Of a DNA stretch of 64,000 bases, positions 10,001 through 17,669 are shown one piece after another. How positions within the stretch are numbered: the first letter of the stretch is position 1; every line of letters begins with the position of its first letter. Both the position numbers and the translations under genes were made by a program. Origin of the DNA: GCA-2748575 sp965222725 (GTDB lineage Bacteria; Pseudomonadota; Gammaproteobacteria; Pseudomonadales; Ketobacteraceae); assembly GCA_965222725.1 (NCBI GenBank), contig OZ244969.1, forward strand, positions 1,426,001 to 1,490,000, in the 5' to 3' direction. The notes beneath the pieces were generated by a model that had not been told where the DNA came from, did no database searches, and saw nothing but the letters and a program-made list of their open reading frames with translations.

Positions 10001-10123
10001 ATCCAGGCAGCCTTGCAGCTCCACCACAAAGCCGGTAGCCGATGCGGAGCTGGACGGATACAAAATGCTGTTTAACAGGAAACCGTATTTCAGGTCTGTC
10101 ATATCAGGTATTTCTGGATCCAA
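7004..10123 (-). CDS. Stand-alone NRPS module: condensation, adenylation, carrier
   Basis: A protein of 1,039 residues. The condensation domain (about 10-430) has the active motif SAHHAVVDG (His141-His142, Asp146). The adenylation domain (about 445-945) has FTSGSTGTPKG, NAYGPSEA, YKTGDLGYW and NGKIDRKRLP. The carrier domain has the phosphopantetheine serine in LGGNSL (Ser999). There is no thioesterase, reductase or epimerase domain, and no second module beside it. Aligning the A-domain pocket by eye to GrsA gives D-I-W-E-M-T-A-D-D-K. Its acidic residues suit a cationic amino acid, and from memory it resembles codes reported for 2,4-diaminobutyrate in pyoverdine synthetases (unverified). Partner enzymes must be encoded elsewhere. 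It could alternatively be an amide synthase that loads one amino acid onto an unknown acyl carrier. Confidence 0.9.
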   Translation of the reverse strand: MDPEIPDMTDLKYGFLLNSILYPSSSASATGFVVELQGCLDADRLHQAVDAIVQATPVLRSRFRIRRSSDGEPVFERTSGQEPESFFHTMDLTRTGASDGRLEQIIHDLTFRGYRPEKENLVRFTLIKRSSGHFYLVISAHHAVVDGTALELLARDILSVYASGSSSPRIERAAPGHTMPPDPALQNRQQSLNPVTEHLLTHTESIRLSLPCHQLTTHSIHYDSTLSRDISRYCRQKGITPALFFKVAYSLLIRCYTRACDDFIFTEVIGERDKHQRTAIDCLIRKALWHVPGSLYQGKADLDTLFRYFKGWHRRIRQQSLYLTPEQNTRLHKTGTEFVFNFYAYQSAIDIPDLTCKTRGLATPLADTAQLIVTRNPDSTFTTTLCADTWCRQTGFLQRLQAVARQVISGQANNLQQLSWLTPEEFTTINRQWNNTDHRFYVPALAHQRFERQAQLQPDAVAVSDSRGSFTYRELDHHANQIAHRLLGAGLVKGASVCICLPRSREFLAAILGTLKAGGAYVPVDMDYPPARILQILNATGPGLVICEPQTFGEILPDPNHTTLIAIDDPLLRSQTMENPAVAISGQDSAYIIFTSGSTGTPKGAINHHDGMLNHIDAELLDLNLGGPLTMLQNAPAASDISVWQFIGPVVDGGRCVIIDKPYDIPAIYALVRQHDINLVEVVPTVLDQMCDYLVENNLRAPDSLRKVMVTGEAVDIGKINRWLELHPHTPIVNAYGPSEAADDVIQHTFYERVPANSDYTPIGKPLANLKAYIMDDELRLLPPGVPGEICIGGVGVGKGYLNDPVKTRQAFINNPYGAGRLYKTGDLGYWRDDGSVVYVNRRDFQLNMNGYRIEPAEIELKMMSVPGVVRSLVVAAPVHNLSSDDNSIKHNGSGNHHQRLLAYYQASADIRADDIRKHLMATLPAHMIPDDLIRVSQFNYTPNGKIDRKRLPVNGVSATQLEPPKNALEEELVGLWKSLLKRESVSTDDNFLRLGGNSLTAARIASRLNGRYRVTVKDVLKNLTIRELAAHLASQNIR

Positions 10124-10240
10124 TTTCGTTTTGCTCCGCTGATGCTGATGCAGGCATCATAATCTTATCCTGGCGGCGCGGGGATCTACCAAAAGATAGA
10201 GGGTGACGGCAGACGGGGATTTTTAAAGGGTTAAAATTGG

Positions 10241-11128
10241 CTAGTCAACGGAGCGAAAAACAGTCTCCTGGCTTTGAACGAGGGAATAAACAAACCCGGC
10301 AGCAAAACTGTAGTTATTATCCTGTAAATGCAATGGGCTGTTGTTATTGGCTGAACGGGAAGTGGATAACCAGTTAGCGCCACAAAACAGCCGCAACCTG
10401 GGGGACAACTGATAGATAACGCTGGCGCTGAGTTCGCTGCCGATATACCCGTTGCGGGCGCGGTATGCGGGTCTTTGCCGGGTTGCGAATTCTGCATCGA
10501 CTTCATAAAAATAATCGTTAACGCCATCCCAGCCCCATAAACCGCCAAATGCAAGGTTCACCTGTGCGTCTTTGACCCAGCCGGAATGGGATAAACGTAC
10601 CTTTGGATTAAACACCAGCCCCTGATACTTTAAAGAATCACCCACCGAGATAGCGGCGCGGATCGGGATCAGGAGGCGTAAACTGTAGACAGGTTTTTCG
10701 ATAAAGCTGTATTTAACCGAAGGGCCGAATTCAATTAATGCATCCAGATCCGGCATACCTTCCCGGGCATCGTTATTGTCATTGTCTACGGGCAGGGTGC
10801 CGTTAAAGCTGGCGTTTACTTCAAGGCGATCGGTTTCGAAGAAAACACCGCGGACACCTTCTCTGTCCGCGCGCAGGAAATCGCCCCGATAAACAAAGAA
10901 TGGAATGGGTAATGTCAGGGTCTCGTTCTGATCAGAACCGGGATAAAACGGAAAGGTGGCGGATACCGCGCCTATCCCGGCTTCCCACTTGGGTAGCAGT
11001 GTTTTTTCTGCAAACGCCTGATTATGAGCCAGGATTGCGGCGCCTGTAAGAGCGACGAGCAGAATGCGCCGGACAAGCCCGGTGAATCGTTGCCCTTGAT
11101 GTTGTTGTCTGCAGGTGGTGTTATGCAA
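10241..11128 (-). CDS. MipA/OmpV family outer-membrane protein
   Basis: A protein of 295 residues. Translation probably begins at TTG 11128, with AAGGGA six bases upstream; no ATG lies in frame before the signal peptide. A signal sequence ends near AHNQAFA-EK (about residue 41), followed by the family's opening WEAGIGAVSATFPFYPGSDQ, and alternating beta strands to an aromatic/charged C-terminus. MipA was described as a murein-hydrolase scaffolding protein, and OmpV as a barrel of uncertain role. Here it lies 112 bases downstream of, and in the same orientation as, no other large gene, with the NRPS gene following it on the same strand. Whether they form one transcript is not clear. Confidence 0.88.
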   Translation of the reverse strand: MHNTTCRQQHQGQRFTGLVRRILLVALTGAAILAHNQAFAEKTLLPKWEAGIGAVSATFPFYPGSDQNETLTLPIPFFVYRGDFLRADREGVRGVFFETDRLEVNASFNGTLPVDNDNNDAREGMPDLDALIEFGPSVKYSFIEKPVYSLRLLIPIRAAISVGDSLKYQGLVFNPKVRLSHSGWVKDAQVNLAFGGLWGWDGVNDYFYEVDAEFATRQRPAYRARNGYIGSELSASVIYQLSPRLRLFCGANWLSTSRSANNNSPLHLQDNNYSFAAGFVYSLVQSQETVFRSVD

Positions 11129-11146
11129 CGGTGTTCCCTTATCCGG

Positions 11147-11368
11147 TCAGAGCTTGCAGTCAGGTGATACAGCATGACTTTTTCCGGGCAGGCTGTTGAG
11201 GATGTCACTCAGTGAATCTGCCCCTGCGGTGTTTGCCCTCAGGCTGACCGGCAGCAGGGTAACGCTGCTGGTCAGGCCGCTAATACTATAAAGAACCTCA
11301 CAGGTTTTGCCAGCATGGGCCGGATTAACACGTTGATCAAGTGTCCACATCAGCATCACGACGAACAC
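11147..11368 (-). CDS. Small putative exported protein upstream of mipA
   Basis: An open frame of 73 residues ending 18 bases before the MipA start codon, same strand. A GTG at 11368 is the first usable start and its ribosome site is poor. The N-terminus (VFVVMLMW) is hydrophobic and an AHAG follows at about residue 19, so a short signal peptide is possible. Two cysteines (KTCEV and the C-terminal DCKL) could form a disulfide. I recognise no family. The close spacing to mipA argues that it is co-transcribed, but it could also be non-coding leader. Confidence 0.4.
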   Translation of the reverse strand: MFVVMLMWTLDQRVNPAHAGKTCEVLYSISGLTSSVTLLPVSLRANTAGADSLSDILNSLPGKSHAVSPDCKL

Positions 11369-11729
11369 GCAAAGCCTGAGTGTGAATAAAGTCCGTAACA
11401 GGTTTTTTGCATATGTAGCCCGGATTTACGTGCAGCATTTCGAGCCTGCCTCGCTGAATGGCCGGATAGTCAGTAACTTTCCGATGCATCAAAAAATTGA
11501 AAAGCTTGCTTCTTCCGGTATACTACCGCGGCTTTTGTTGTCATTCGGGAGTCTGTTTTGCTCGTTACCCCACCCTAGCGCTCCTTTCTTGCGATCAACT
11601 GGCTTGCGATCAGCCGGATCGCCTAATCTGTTTTTGCACGCATGGCGGGCACTTTCTGAGTGTGCATGCGCTTTATTCCGTTTGCCCAACTGATTTTCAG
11701 GGCGCCCTTTTTAGATTTGCAGGTGGTAG
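11369..11729 (+). promoter_or_regulatory. Intergenic region with a candidate sigma-70 promoter for sulP
   Basis: The region contains TTGAAA (11497-11502), a 16-base spacer and TATACT (11519-11524). This is a convincing housekeeping-type promoter on the plus strand and would give a leader of about 200 bases before sulP. The leader contains a direct repeat of GCGATCA (about 11591 and 11607). I see no gene in it. Confidence 0.5.
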
Positions 11730-13217
11730 ATGATTGAAATAATCAAGCAGGATTGGTTATCCAATATTCGTGGTGATTTGCTGGCGGGTATCGTTGTTGC
11801 GTTGGCCCTGATTCCCGAAGCGATTGCATTTTCCATTATCGCTGGTGTGGATCCTAAAGTGGGCTTGTACGCCTCTTTCTGTATTGCGGTGGTGATTGCC
11901 TTTGTGGGAGGGCGGCCGGGCATGATCAGTGCCGCTACCGGTGCTATGGCGTTGCTGATGGTGACGTTGGTCAAGGAGCATGGTCTGGAATATTTGCTGG
12001 CCGCTACCCTGCTGACGGGGGTAATACAGATTGGCGCAGGGTTTCTTAAACTGGGGAGCCTGATGCGTTTTGTTTCCCGATCCGTGGTGACCGGTTTTGT
12101 GAATGCCCTGGCCATTCTGATTTTTATGGCGCAATTACCGGAGCTGACAGATGTTACCTGGCATGTGTATGCCATGACGGCTGCCGGGCTCGGTATCATC
12201 TATCTGTTTCCTTTACTGCCGGTTATAGGAAAAGTTATTCCATCACCCCTTGTTTGTATTATTGGACTGTCGATAGTAGCCATCCTGCTCAAACTGGATA
12301 TTCGCACCGTAGGCGACATGGGGCAGTTGCCGGATACGTTACCTGTTTTCCTCTGGCCGGATGTGCCCCTTGATCTGACTACCCTGCAGATAATATTACC
12401 TTATTCCATTGGCCTGGCCATTGTGGGCTTGCTGGAATCCATGATGACAGCCACCATTGTGGATGATCTGACGGATACAAAGAGCGATAAAAACAGGGAA
12501 TGTAAAGGGCAGGGCATTGCCAATATCGGCGCTGGCCTGATGGGTGGTATGGCAGGTTGTGCCATGATCGGCCAGTCCATCATAAACGTAAAATCCGGTG
12601 GCCGTGGCAGGTTGTCCACCTTTACGGCCGGCGCGTTTTTGCTGGTTATGGTGGTGTTTCTTGATGAATGGATCAGTCAGATTCCCATGGCGGCGCTGGT
12701 GGCGGTCATGATTATGGTGTCCATTGGTACTTTCTCCTGGGATTCCCTGATAAACCTGAGAAAGCATCCGCTGTCTTCCAATATCGTGATGGTTGCTACA
12801 GTGGCGGTGGTGGTGGCCACCCACAATCTGGCAATGGGTGTTTTTGTGGGCGTGCTGCTGGCGGCGCTGTTCTTTGCCAACAAGATCGGCCGCTTCATGA
12901 TTGTGAAAAATCAGAAGCAGGATGATGAACACCGGCACTATACGGTTATAGGGCAGGTGTTTTTTGCGTCTGCAGATCATTTTACGGAATCCTTTGATTT
13001 CAAAGAGGTGGTTGATCGCGTCACCATTGATTTGCATCAGGCCCACTTTTGGGATATCACATCCGTTGCAGCCCTGGATAAGGTGGTAATCAAATTCCGC
13101 CGTGAAGGTACGGAAGTGAACATTGTCGGCATGAACGAGGCAACCCGAACGGTTGTGGATAAATTCGGTGTGTACGATAAACCGGAAGAAGTTGAAAAAC
13201 TGATGGCTGGCCACTAA
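11730..13217 (+). CDS. SulP family inorganic anion transporter with STAS domain
   Basis: A protein of 495 residues. The opening WLSNIRGDLLAGIVVALALI and the motif PEAIAFSIIAGVDPKVGLYA are typical SulP helix-1/2 sequences. About 10-12 hydrophobic helices extend to residue 395. They are followed by a cytoplasmic STAS domain (about 400-490) of the anti-sigma-antagonist fold, with VTIDLHQAHFWDITSVAALD. SulP proteins carry sulfate, bicarbonate or other anions. The pairing with a universal stress protein immediately downstream (15-base gap) is a recurrent arrangement for bicarbonate/sulfate SulP members, but the substrate cannot be read here. Confidence 0.92.
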   Translation: MIEIIKQDWLSNIRGDLLAGIVVALALIPEAIAFSIIAGVDPKVGLYASFCIAVVIAFVGGRPGMISAATGAMALLMVTLVKEHGLEYLLAATLLTGVIQIGAGFLKLGSLMRFVSRSVVTGFVNALAILIFMAQLPELTDVTWHVYAMTAAGLGIIYLFPLLPVIGKVIPSPLVCIIGLSIVAILLKLDIRTVGDMGQLPDTLPVFLWPDVPLDLTTLQIILPYSIGLAIVGLLESMMTATIVDDLTDTKSDKNRECKGQGIANIGAGLMGGMAGCAMIGQSIINVKSGGRGRLSTFTAGAFLLVMVVFLDEWISQIPMAALVAVMIMVSIGTFSWDSLINLRKHPLSSNIVMVATVAVVVATHNLAMGVFVGVLLAALFFANKIGRFMIVKNQKQDDEHRHYTVIGQVFFASADHFTESFDFKEVVDRVTIDLHQAHFWDITSVAALDKVVIKFRREGTEVNIVGMNEATRTVVDKFGVYDKPEEVEKLMAGH

Positions 13218-13232
13218 CCCCGGAGAATAACA

Positions 13233-14090
13233 ATGACAAAACATCAGATTACTGCCTGCATCGATGGATCAGCCATATCAACTGCTGTGTGTGATACCGC
13301 CGCCTGGGCAAGTTATATGCTGGAGGCGCCGCTGACATTTCTGCATGTGCTGGAAAAGTCCCTCACACCTGTAAAGGAAGATCTGTCCGGTGCTATTGGT
13401 TTGGGTAGTCGTGAGCACTTGCTGGATGAGCTTACGGTTCTGGATGAAAAGCGCAACAAGCTCGCCGTGGAACATGGCAAGCATCTTCTGGAAGATGCAA
13501 AACAAAGGGCGGCGGCCGCCGGAGCTGTTGAAGTCACAGGGGAGCAGCGCCATGATCAATTGCTGGATTCCCTGCTGGCCTTTGAGAACGCTACCCGGTT
13601 GTTTGTCATTGGTCGGCTGGGTGAGGGTCATGACCCCAACCGGCAAACAATTGGTTCGCATATCGAAAGTGTGGTCAGAGCCATTCACACCCCCATACTG
13701 ATGGCCACCGGAAAATTCTCTACCCCCGGTAATTACATGCTGGCCTATGATGGCAGCGAAACCGCAGACAAGGCCATTGATCGCATTGCCAACAGCCCCT
13801 TGCTGTCCAATTTGCCGGGCCATGTGGTGATGGTCGGCAAGGAAACGCCCGAAAACCGCAAGCGCCTTGAGCATGCCTGTGAGCTTTTATCCAGTAAAGG
13901 CCACCAGGTGAAAGCACATCTGATCCAGGGTAATGTGATTAACAGTCTGCTGGAGTTTCAGAATAACTTTAATATTGAGCTGAAAGTGATGGGAGCCTAT
14001 GGCCATTCACGGATCAGGGAATTTATTGTAGGAAGCAACACCACCAAAATGCTGGCAACCAGTACCGTGCCGGTGTTGATTTTGCGTTAA
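13233..14090 (+). CDS. Tandem universal stress protein (UspA family)
   Basis: A protein of 285 residues formed of two Usp domains (about 1-145 and 165-285). The second has the nucleotide-binding motif GAYGHSRIREFIVGSNT, matching G-2x-G-9x-G-S/T, and ends in VPVLIL. The first has a degenerate version around VIGRLGEGH...GSHIESVVR. It is co-directional with sulP and probably in one operon. It may bind ATP and tune the transporter or respond to stress; this is inferred from the pairing. Good GGAG ribosome site. Confidence 0.9.
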   Translation: MTKHQITACIDGSAISTAVCDTAAWASYMLEAPLTFLHVLEKSLTPVKEDLSGAIGLGSREHLLDELTVLDEKRNKLAVEHGKHLLEDAKQRAAAAGAVEVTGEQRHDQLLDSLLAFENATRLFVIGRLGEGHDPNRQTIGSHIESVVRAIHTPILMATGKFSTPGNYMLAYDGSETADKAIDRIANSPLLSNLPGHVVMVGKETPENRKRLEHACELLSSKGHQVKAHLIQGNVINSLLEFQNNFNIELKVMGAYGHSRIREFIVGSNTTKMLATSTVPVLILR

Positions 14091-14111
14091 TTGAATAGGC
14101 ATTTTATAGAA

Positions 14112-14210
14112 TGGCCCGCCCGGGAGGGTTCGAGCCTTACTGGCCTTACGAAACCTTTCTGTCAACGCAAAGCCGGTAGATGACGTGTGGCTGTCGGGAT
14201 ACAAAACGCT
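14112..14210 (+). repeat. Mosaic of three gene fragments: tRNA 3' end, PHP-lipoprotein piece, NRPS-start-like piece
   Basis: Bases 14112-14136 match the 3' end of the tRNA-Arg gene at 18382-18406 at 22 of 25 positions; all differences are G/A. Bases 14139-14171 are identical over 33 bases to 21071-21103 inside the CehA/McbA-like gene. Bases from about 14168 on resemble the start region of the NRPS gene (about 10029-10075); read on the minus strand they give SVLYPDSHTSSTGF against SILYPSSSASATGF. The arrangement is non-functional debris and marks past recombination at this spot. Confidence 0.7.
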
Positions 14211-14536
14211 GCCCCTTACCTCATTCTTTATTCCGTTCCATGCAGTGCCAAACGACGCAGCCCGTTTAACAGTGTGCAGGCCATTCCAGAGAGTAAGGGC
14301 CGGAATTGATTAGGCCGCCAGTGGTGACAGAAGTGACTATCTGTTTTGGATAAACGCTATGTGTAAGATGCGTGTCATCCACATATAACAAAAAATTACT
14401 ACTGAACATCTTTTCTATGGGATACACTCTTTTGCGTTGTCGTTCTGATCAATAGCGTCTTCATTTCCTGATAGCTCTGTCAGGAAAGATTCTGTTCCAA
14501 CGCAACTACACAGACCAATAACAAAGGATTGTTCCT
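14211..14536. other. Intergenic leader of the FG-GAP lipoprotein gene
   Basis: No gene is seen. A short inverted repeat (TTTCCTGA 14464-14471 and TCAGGAAA 14480-14487) lies about 50 bases before the start codon and could be a 5'-leader hairpin or operator. The stretch 14340-14460 is AT-rich and likely holds the promoter; no convincing -35/-10 pair is chosen. Confidence 0.4.
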
Positions 14537-16903
14537 ATGTATTCTCCATTGCGATATCTTGCGTTAATTATTTTGCCCCTGGTCCTGACCGGCTGCATCA
14601 AGCTTTCCCTTGGTGGAAAGATTCTTGGGCTGGAGGGGGAATTGTCTCTCACTGATGGATTGGGACATTCAGTGACCCTGACAGAGTCCGGCGACTTCAC
14701 CTTTGAGGCCGCTGAATATGAAGAAGGGCAGAGCTATAGCCTTGCCATTGCTGAACAACCTGCTGGCCGGGAATGCGTGATCTATCACGGCAGTGGTACC
14801 TTTGCTAACGCAAAAATAGATGATATCCGCATCTACTGCCGCGGTGAAGAATCAGCGCAAACGCTCGCCTGCACTGAACCTACCGAAGGTGCCACCTTCA
14901 CACTGGAGTCAATCCATCCATCCTTTGGCGCCGGCCATGGTCTTGGCGGCTTCAGTACCTTTGACAGCGACGCGGACGGGTACCCCGAGATTCTCTTCGC
15001 TGACGGATCCGGGTTCGGCGAAGGTCGCAGCCTCAAGGCCATCGAATTCAATCCGGACGCCGGCACCTATCAACCGATCTGTAGCTCGACGGAATTCAGC
15101 TCCGACATCAAACGTCTGATCCCGTTCTCTAATGACACGATTAACGACGGCTCTCTGATGTCGCTGGAAAATGGCGACATTATTCTCATGGATCACAACT
15201 TTGGCACCAGAACCCTGATTAGCTCCTTAGGGTCAAGCGTGGTGGCCACCGACATGTTGGTAGATGATATCGACAATGATGGCGCCGATGAGATTGTCAT
15301 GTTGACCGCTTCAGAAACCATTCTTCTGGATGCCAATACGTTCACCGAAGAAACCACCATTCCATTTGGCGCTAGTGCTTTTGCGAGCGGCTATCTTCTA
15401 AATACCAGCGAGCGTAGCCTTGCCTACAATACCGGATATGTTGTTACCATTTCGGACGAAGCATGGGAGATTTCTTGGGATTACTCCACCCTTCAATTCT
15501 CCAATCAACATCTTACTGCCGGCGATATCGACGGAGACGGTCTCGATGAAATCGTTGCAGCAGATGCATGGTATTCGCTACGAGCCTTCAATGCTGACAC
15601 GCAAGGCTACCAGCTCGACTTCGCCGCCAGGCTCGATATCTCAGCACTCGCTGTGTTTGATACCAATGGTGATGGCATCTCCGAGATTCTCTATGCGGAT
15701 GCGCAACATGGCAATGTGTATGCCATCAGCGGTATTGATGGGTCTGAATTATTGCGCCTGAACAATCCCAGTAGCGGTGTCGCCGCGGTTCTGGTTGCCG
15801 ACCTGGACCAAGACACCCAGCTAGAGCTGCTTTGGAGCGCTGGCCATCGGACCACTGGCCCGGACTATATTATCGTCCATGATCTTGTAGATGATCTCGA
15901 AGAGTATCGAAGTACCCCCATCGACAGCTCGTACTTTGCTGTCACCTTCGGGGACCTTAATGGCGACGGTGCCCCTGATCAGGTCTTTGCGTCCATGGAA
16001 AGTCAGGCCGGCCGTGGAGACGGTATTGTCACGGCCATCGCTTACGGCACCGGCGAAGTGCTCTGGCAGACTGGTCCTAACGACTTCGATAGTACTTGGA
16101 CCGGGGTGCATGCTGTTGCTGTGTCTGACATCGACGGAGACGGGCAAAACGAAGTGCTTGTCGGTACAGACAGCCTCTACGATGGTACGGTTTATTTATT
16201 AGATGGTGCTACCGGTGAAGTCGAGCAACAAATAACGTTGGAAGATGGCTCTCCTATCTATTCTATCGCGTTCGCAGACGTTGATAACGATGGAGTCGTT
16301 GAAGTCTTAGCTGGGGGCGGCAAGGAGCACACTGGTTCCAATGGTGTCACCGTCTATGTGATTGAAGGCGATACGCTTCAGTGGACTTCCCGTTTTCCTT
16401 ATCTGAATAACAACTGGCACGACCTCTGGACGCTTGAAGTGGCCGATATTGATGATGACGGTACATCAGAGCTAATCACGATCTCTGAAGGCGCCTTTAT
16501 TATCGATCCGGACAATAATGGACTTAACAGGACCGTCGAAACCAATATCACCGCTGCTTCTGCTTTCCAGGGCGAGACCGGCGACCTGGTATACCTGGGC
16601 ACCACCGACGGCAATATACTTCAGCTGAATGCTGATGCCTCAACCACGGCAGTGTCCTTTGTTTGCTTTGATTCCGTTAACTCGATCAGGGCGCTGGATG
16701 CAGAAACCATCGCTTTTACCTGCGCTGGCAACCTTGGCATCTACTCCCTGACGAGCGGTGAAGTGGAATGGCAATTCCCAGATGGCCAGATCATCGATAC
16801 CCTCCTGGGTCTTAACAACAGTATCGCTTATGCCTCCATCTTTGGTGAGCGACACCTGTTGATAGGTGGAAGCACGGTCTATCACTTTGCCTATAAACCA
16901 TAA
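14537..16903 (+). CDS. Large FG-GAP/VCBS-repeat lipoprotein
   Basis: A protein of 788 residues. A lipoprotein signal ends at LVLTGC (Cys20). After about 115 residues a series of beta-propeller-type repeats begins, with calcium-loop motifs in order: DSDADGYPE, DIDNDGADE, DIDGDGLDE, DTNGDGISE, DLDQDTQLE, DLNGDGAPD, DIDGDGQNE, DVDNDGVVE and DIDDDGTSE. The family (integrin-alpha-like FG-GAP/VCBS) forms calcium-stabilised propellers used in adhesion or polysaccharide contact. The protein is predicted to sit on the outer membrane. It is single-gene, has its own terminator, lies in the accessory segment before the tRNA, and has codon use somewhat unlike its neighbours by eye. The ligand is unknown. 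Confidence 0.85.
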   Translation: MYSPLRYLALIILPLVLTGCIKLSLGGKILGLEGELSLTDGLGHSVTLTESGDFTFEAAEYEEGQSYSLAIAEQPAGRECVIYHGSGTFANAKIDDIRIYCRGEESAQTLACTEPTEGATFTLESIHPSFGAGHGLGGFSTFDSDADGYPEILFADGSGFGEGRSLKAIEFNPDAGTYQPICSSTEFSSDIKRLIPFSNDTINDGSLMSLENGDIILMDHNFGTRTLISSLGSSVVATDMLVDDIDNDGADEIVMLTASETILLDANTFTEETTIPFGASAFASGYLLNTSERSLAYNTGYVVTISDEAWEISWDYSTLQFSNQHLTAGDIDGDGLDEIVAADAWYSLRAFNADTQGYQLDFAARLDISALAVFDTNGDGISEILYADAQHGNVYAISGIDGSELLRLNNPSSGVAAVLVADLDQDTQLELLWSAGHRTTGPDYIIVHDLVDDLEEYRSTPIDSSYFAVTFGDLNGDGAPDQVFASMESQAGRGDGIVTAIAYGTGEVLWQTGPNDFDSTWTGVHAVAVSDIDGDGQNEVLVGTDSLYDGTVYLLDGATGEVEQQITLEDGSPIYSIAFADVDNDGVVEVLAGGGKEHTGSNGVTVYVIEGDTLQWTSRFPYLNNNWHDLWTLEVADIDDDGTSELITISEGAFIIDPDNNGLNRTVETNITAASAFQGETGDLVYLGTTDGNILQLNADASTTAVSFVCFDSVNSIRALDAETIAFTCAGNLGIYSLTSGEVEWQFPDGQIIDTLLGLNNSIAYASIFGERHLLIGGSTVYHFAYKP

Positions 16904-16913
16904 AGGTTACCCC

Positions 16914-16942
16914 AAGGGGCTACGACCGTAGCCCCTTCTTTT
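16914..16942 (+). terminator. Intrinsic terminator after the FG-GAP gene
   Basis: AAGGGGCTAC (16914-16923) pairs perfectly with GTAGCCCCTT (16928-16937) around a four-base loop and is followed by CTTTT. Confidence 0.85.
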
Positions 16943-17014
16943 CAATGCTGACAGCTATCTGAAGGAATATTCTCAATAGCAAAACATGATTGGGTTACCA
17001 AACAAAAGTGCCCT

Positions 17015-17209
17015 ATGAATAAGATCGCTTTAGTATCTTTTGTTCAACCAGCTAGGCTCAAAATTTGTATTCTTACAATAGGTGTTTCCGTACTGTTGAT
17101 CGCACTGGTCCTGGTTTTTGAAAGCCGAAAGAGTACAGAAATAATCCTATCAGGCTTCCACACCATATTGGCCGTGAATGGAATGGATGGTCCTTCGGTG
17201 GTTCATTAG
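17015..17209 (+). CDS. Small hypothetical membrane ORF
   Basis: An open frame of 64 residues, MNKIALVSFVQPARLKI followed by one strong transmembrane segment (about residues 17-38) and a short polar tail. No family is recognised and the ribosome site is weak. It lies between the FG-GAP gene and the structured segment. It may be the remnant of a larger gene or spurious. Confidence 0.3.
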   Translation: MNKIALVSFVQPARLKICILTIGVSVLLIALVLVFESRKSTEIILSGFHTILAVNGMDGPSVVH

Positions 17210-17229
17210 TCACAGTGACGAATGAGGCG

Positions 17230-17535
17230 ATCCGAATCTGCAAGTTACCTGTTTAAGTGCGTGCGTAAGCGCACTGAATAAGTTTTTACCCCCATTGCCC
17301 TCAAGGGGGCAACCACGCCGCTGTGGCGGAGAACTTAGGTCCTGCCGCGTCAGAGTTCGTTCTCGTTAACAGCCGTCCAGGTTATCACGGTTCTCGGTCG
17401 TTCAAGGCCAAGCCCTTCGGGTTCTGTGCAGCCTTGAGCGCTCTGCGACTCCGTGCGGCCGGGGTGTGGGATGAAGGGGAGGAGCCGACGGTGGAGGAGT
17501 TGTTGGCGGCGCTGGAGGGTGAGGTGTAAGATTAA
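17230..17535. other. Orphan segment dense in hairpins; unknown remnant or structured RNA
   Basis: Successive short palindromes can be read: AGTGCG...CGCACT (about 17257-17276), TTGCCC...GGGCAA (about 17297-17314), a CCGC/GCGG pair near 17320-17332, and CAAGGC...GCCTTG (about 17404-17437) enclosing GCCCTTCGGGT. An open frame at 17323-17529 (68 residues ending PTVEELLAALEGEV) overlaps part of it but resembles no family I know. Base composition is richer in G+C than the flanks. It could be the end of a mobile element or a folded RNA. Confidence 0.35.
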
Positions 17536-17669
17536 AGTCTAATAATATCAATGGGTTGCTGTTCGTCAGCATCAGGGTAGCGTCAACCACTAACGTTATG
17601 AGGTATACTGACCCTGGTTGGCTAACAAGCGATATGCGACTCTATGACCTGAGTGAATAGGATGTAATC

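Noticed and set aside
11757..13244. Long minus-strand frames antisense to the SulP transporter, His/Gln-rich
   Set aside because: The plus-strand frame has clear SulP and STAS motifs; the antisense frames have the low-complexity look of complemented membrane-protein codons.
15821..16147. Minus-strand open frames inside the FG-GAP lipoprotein gene
   Set aside because: They run antisense to a protein with nine regular calcium motifs and show no domain of their own.
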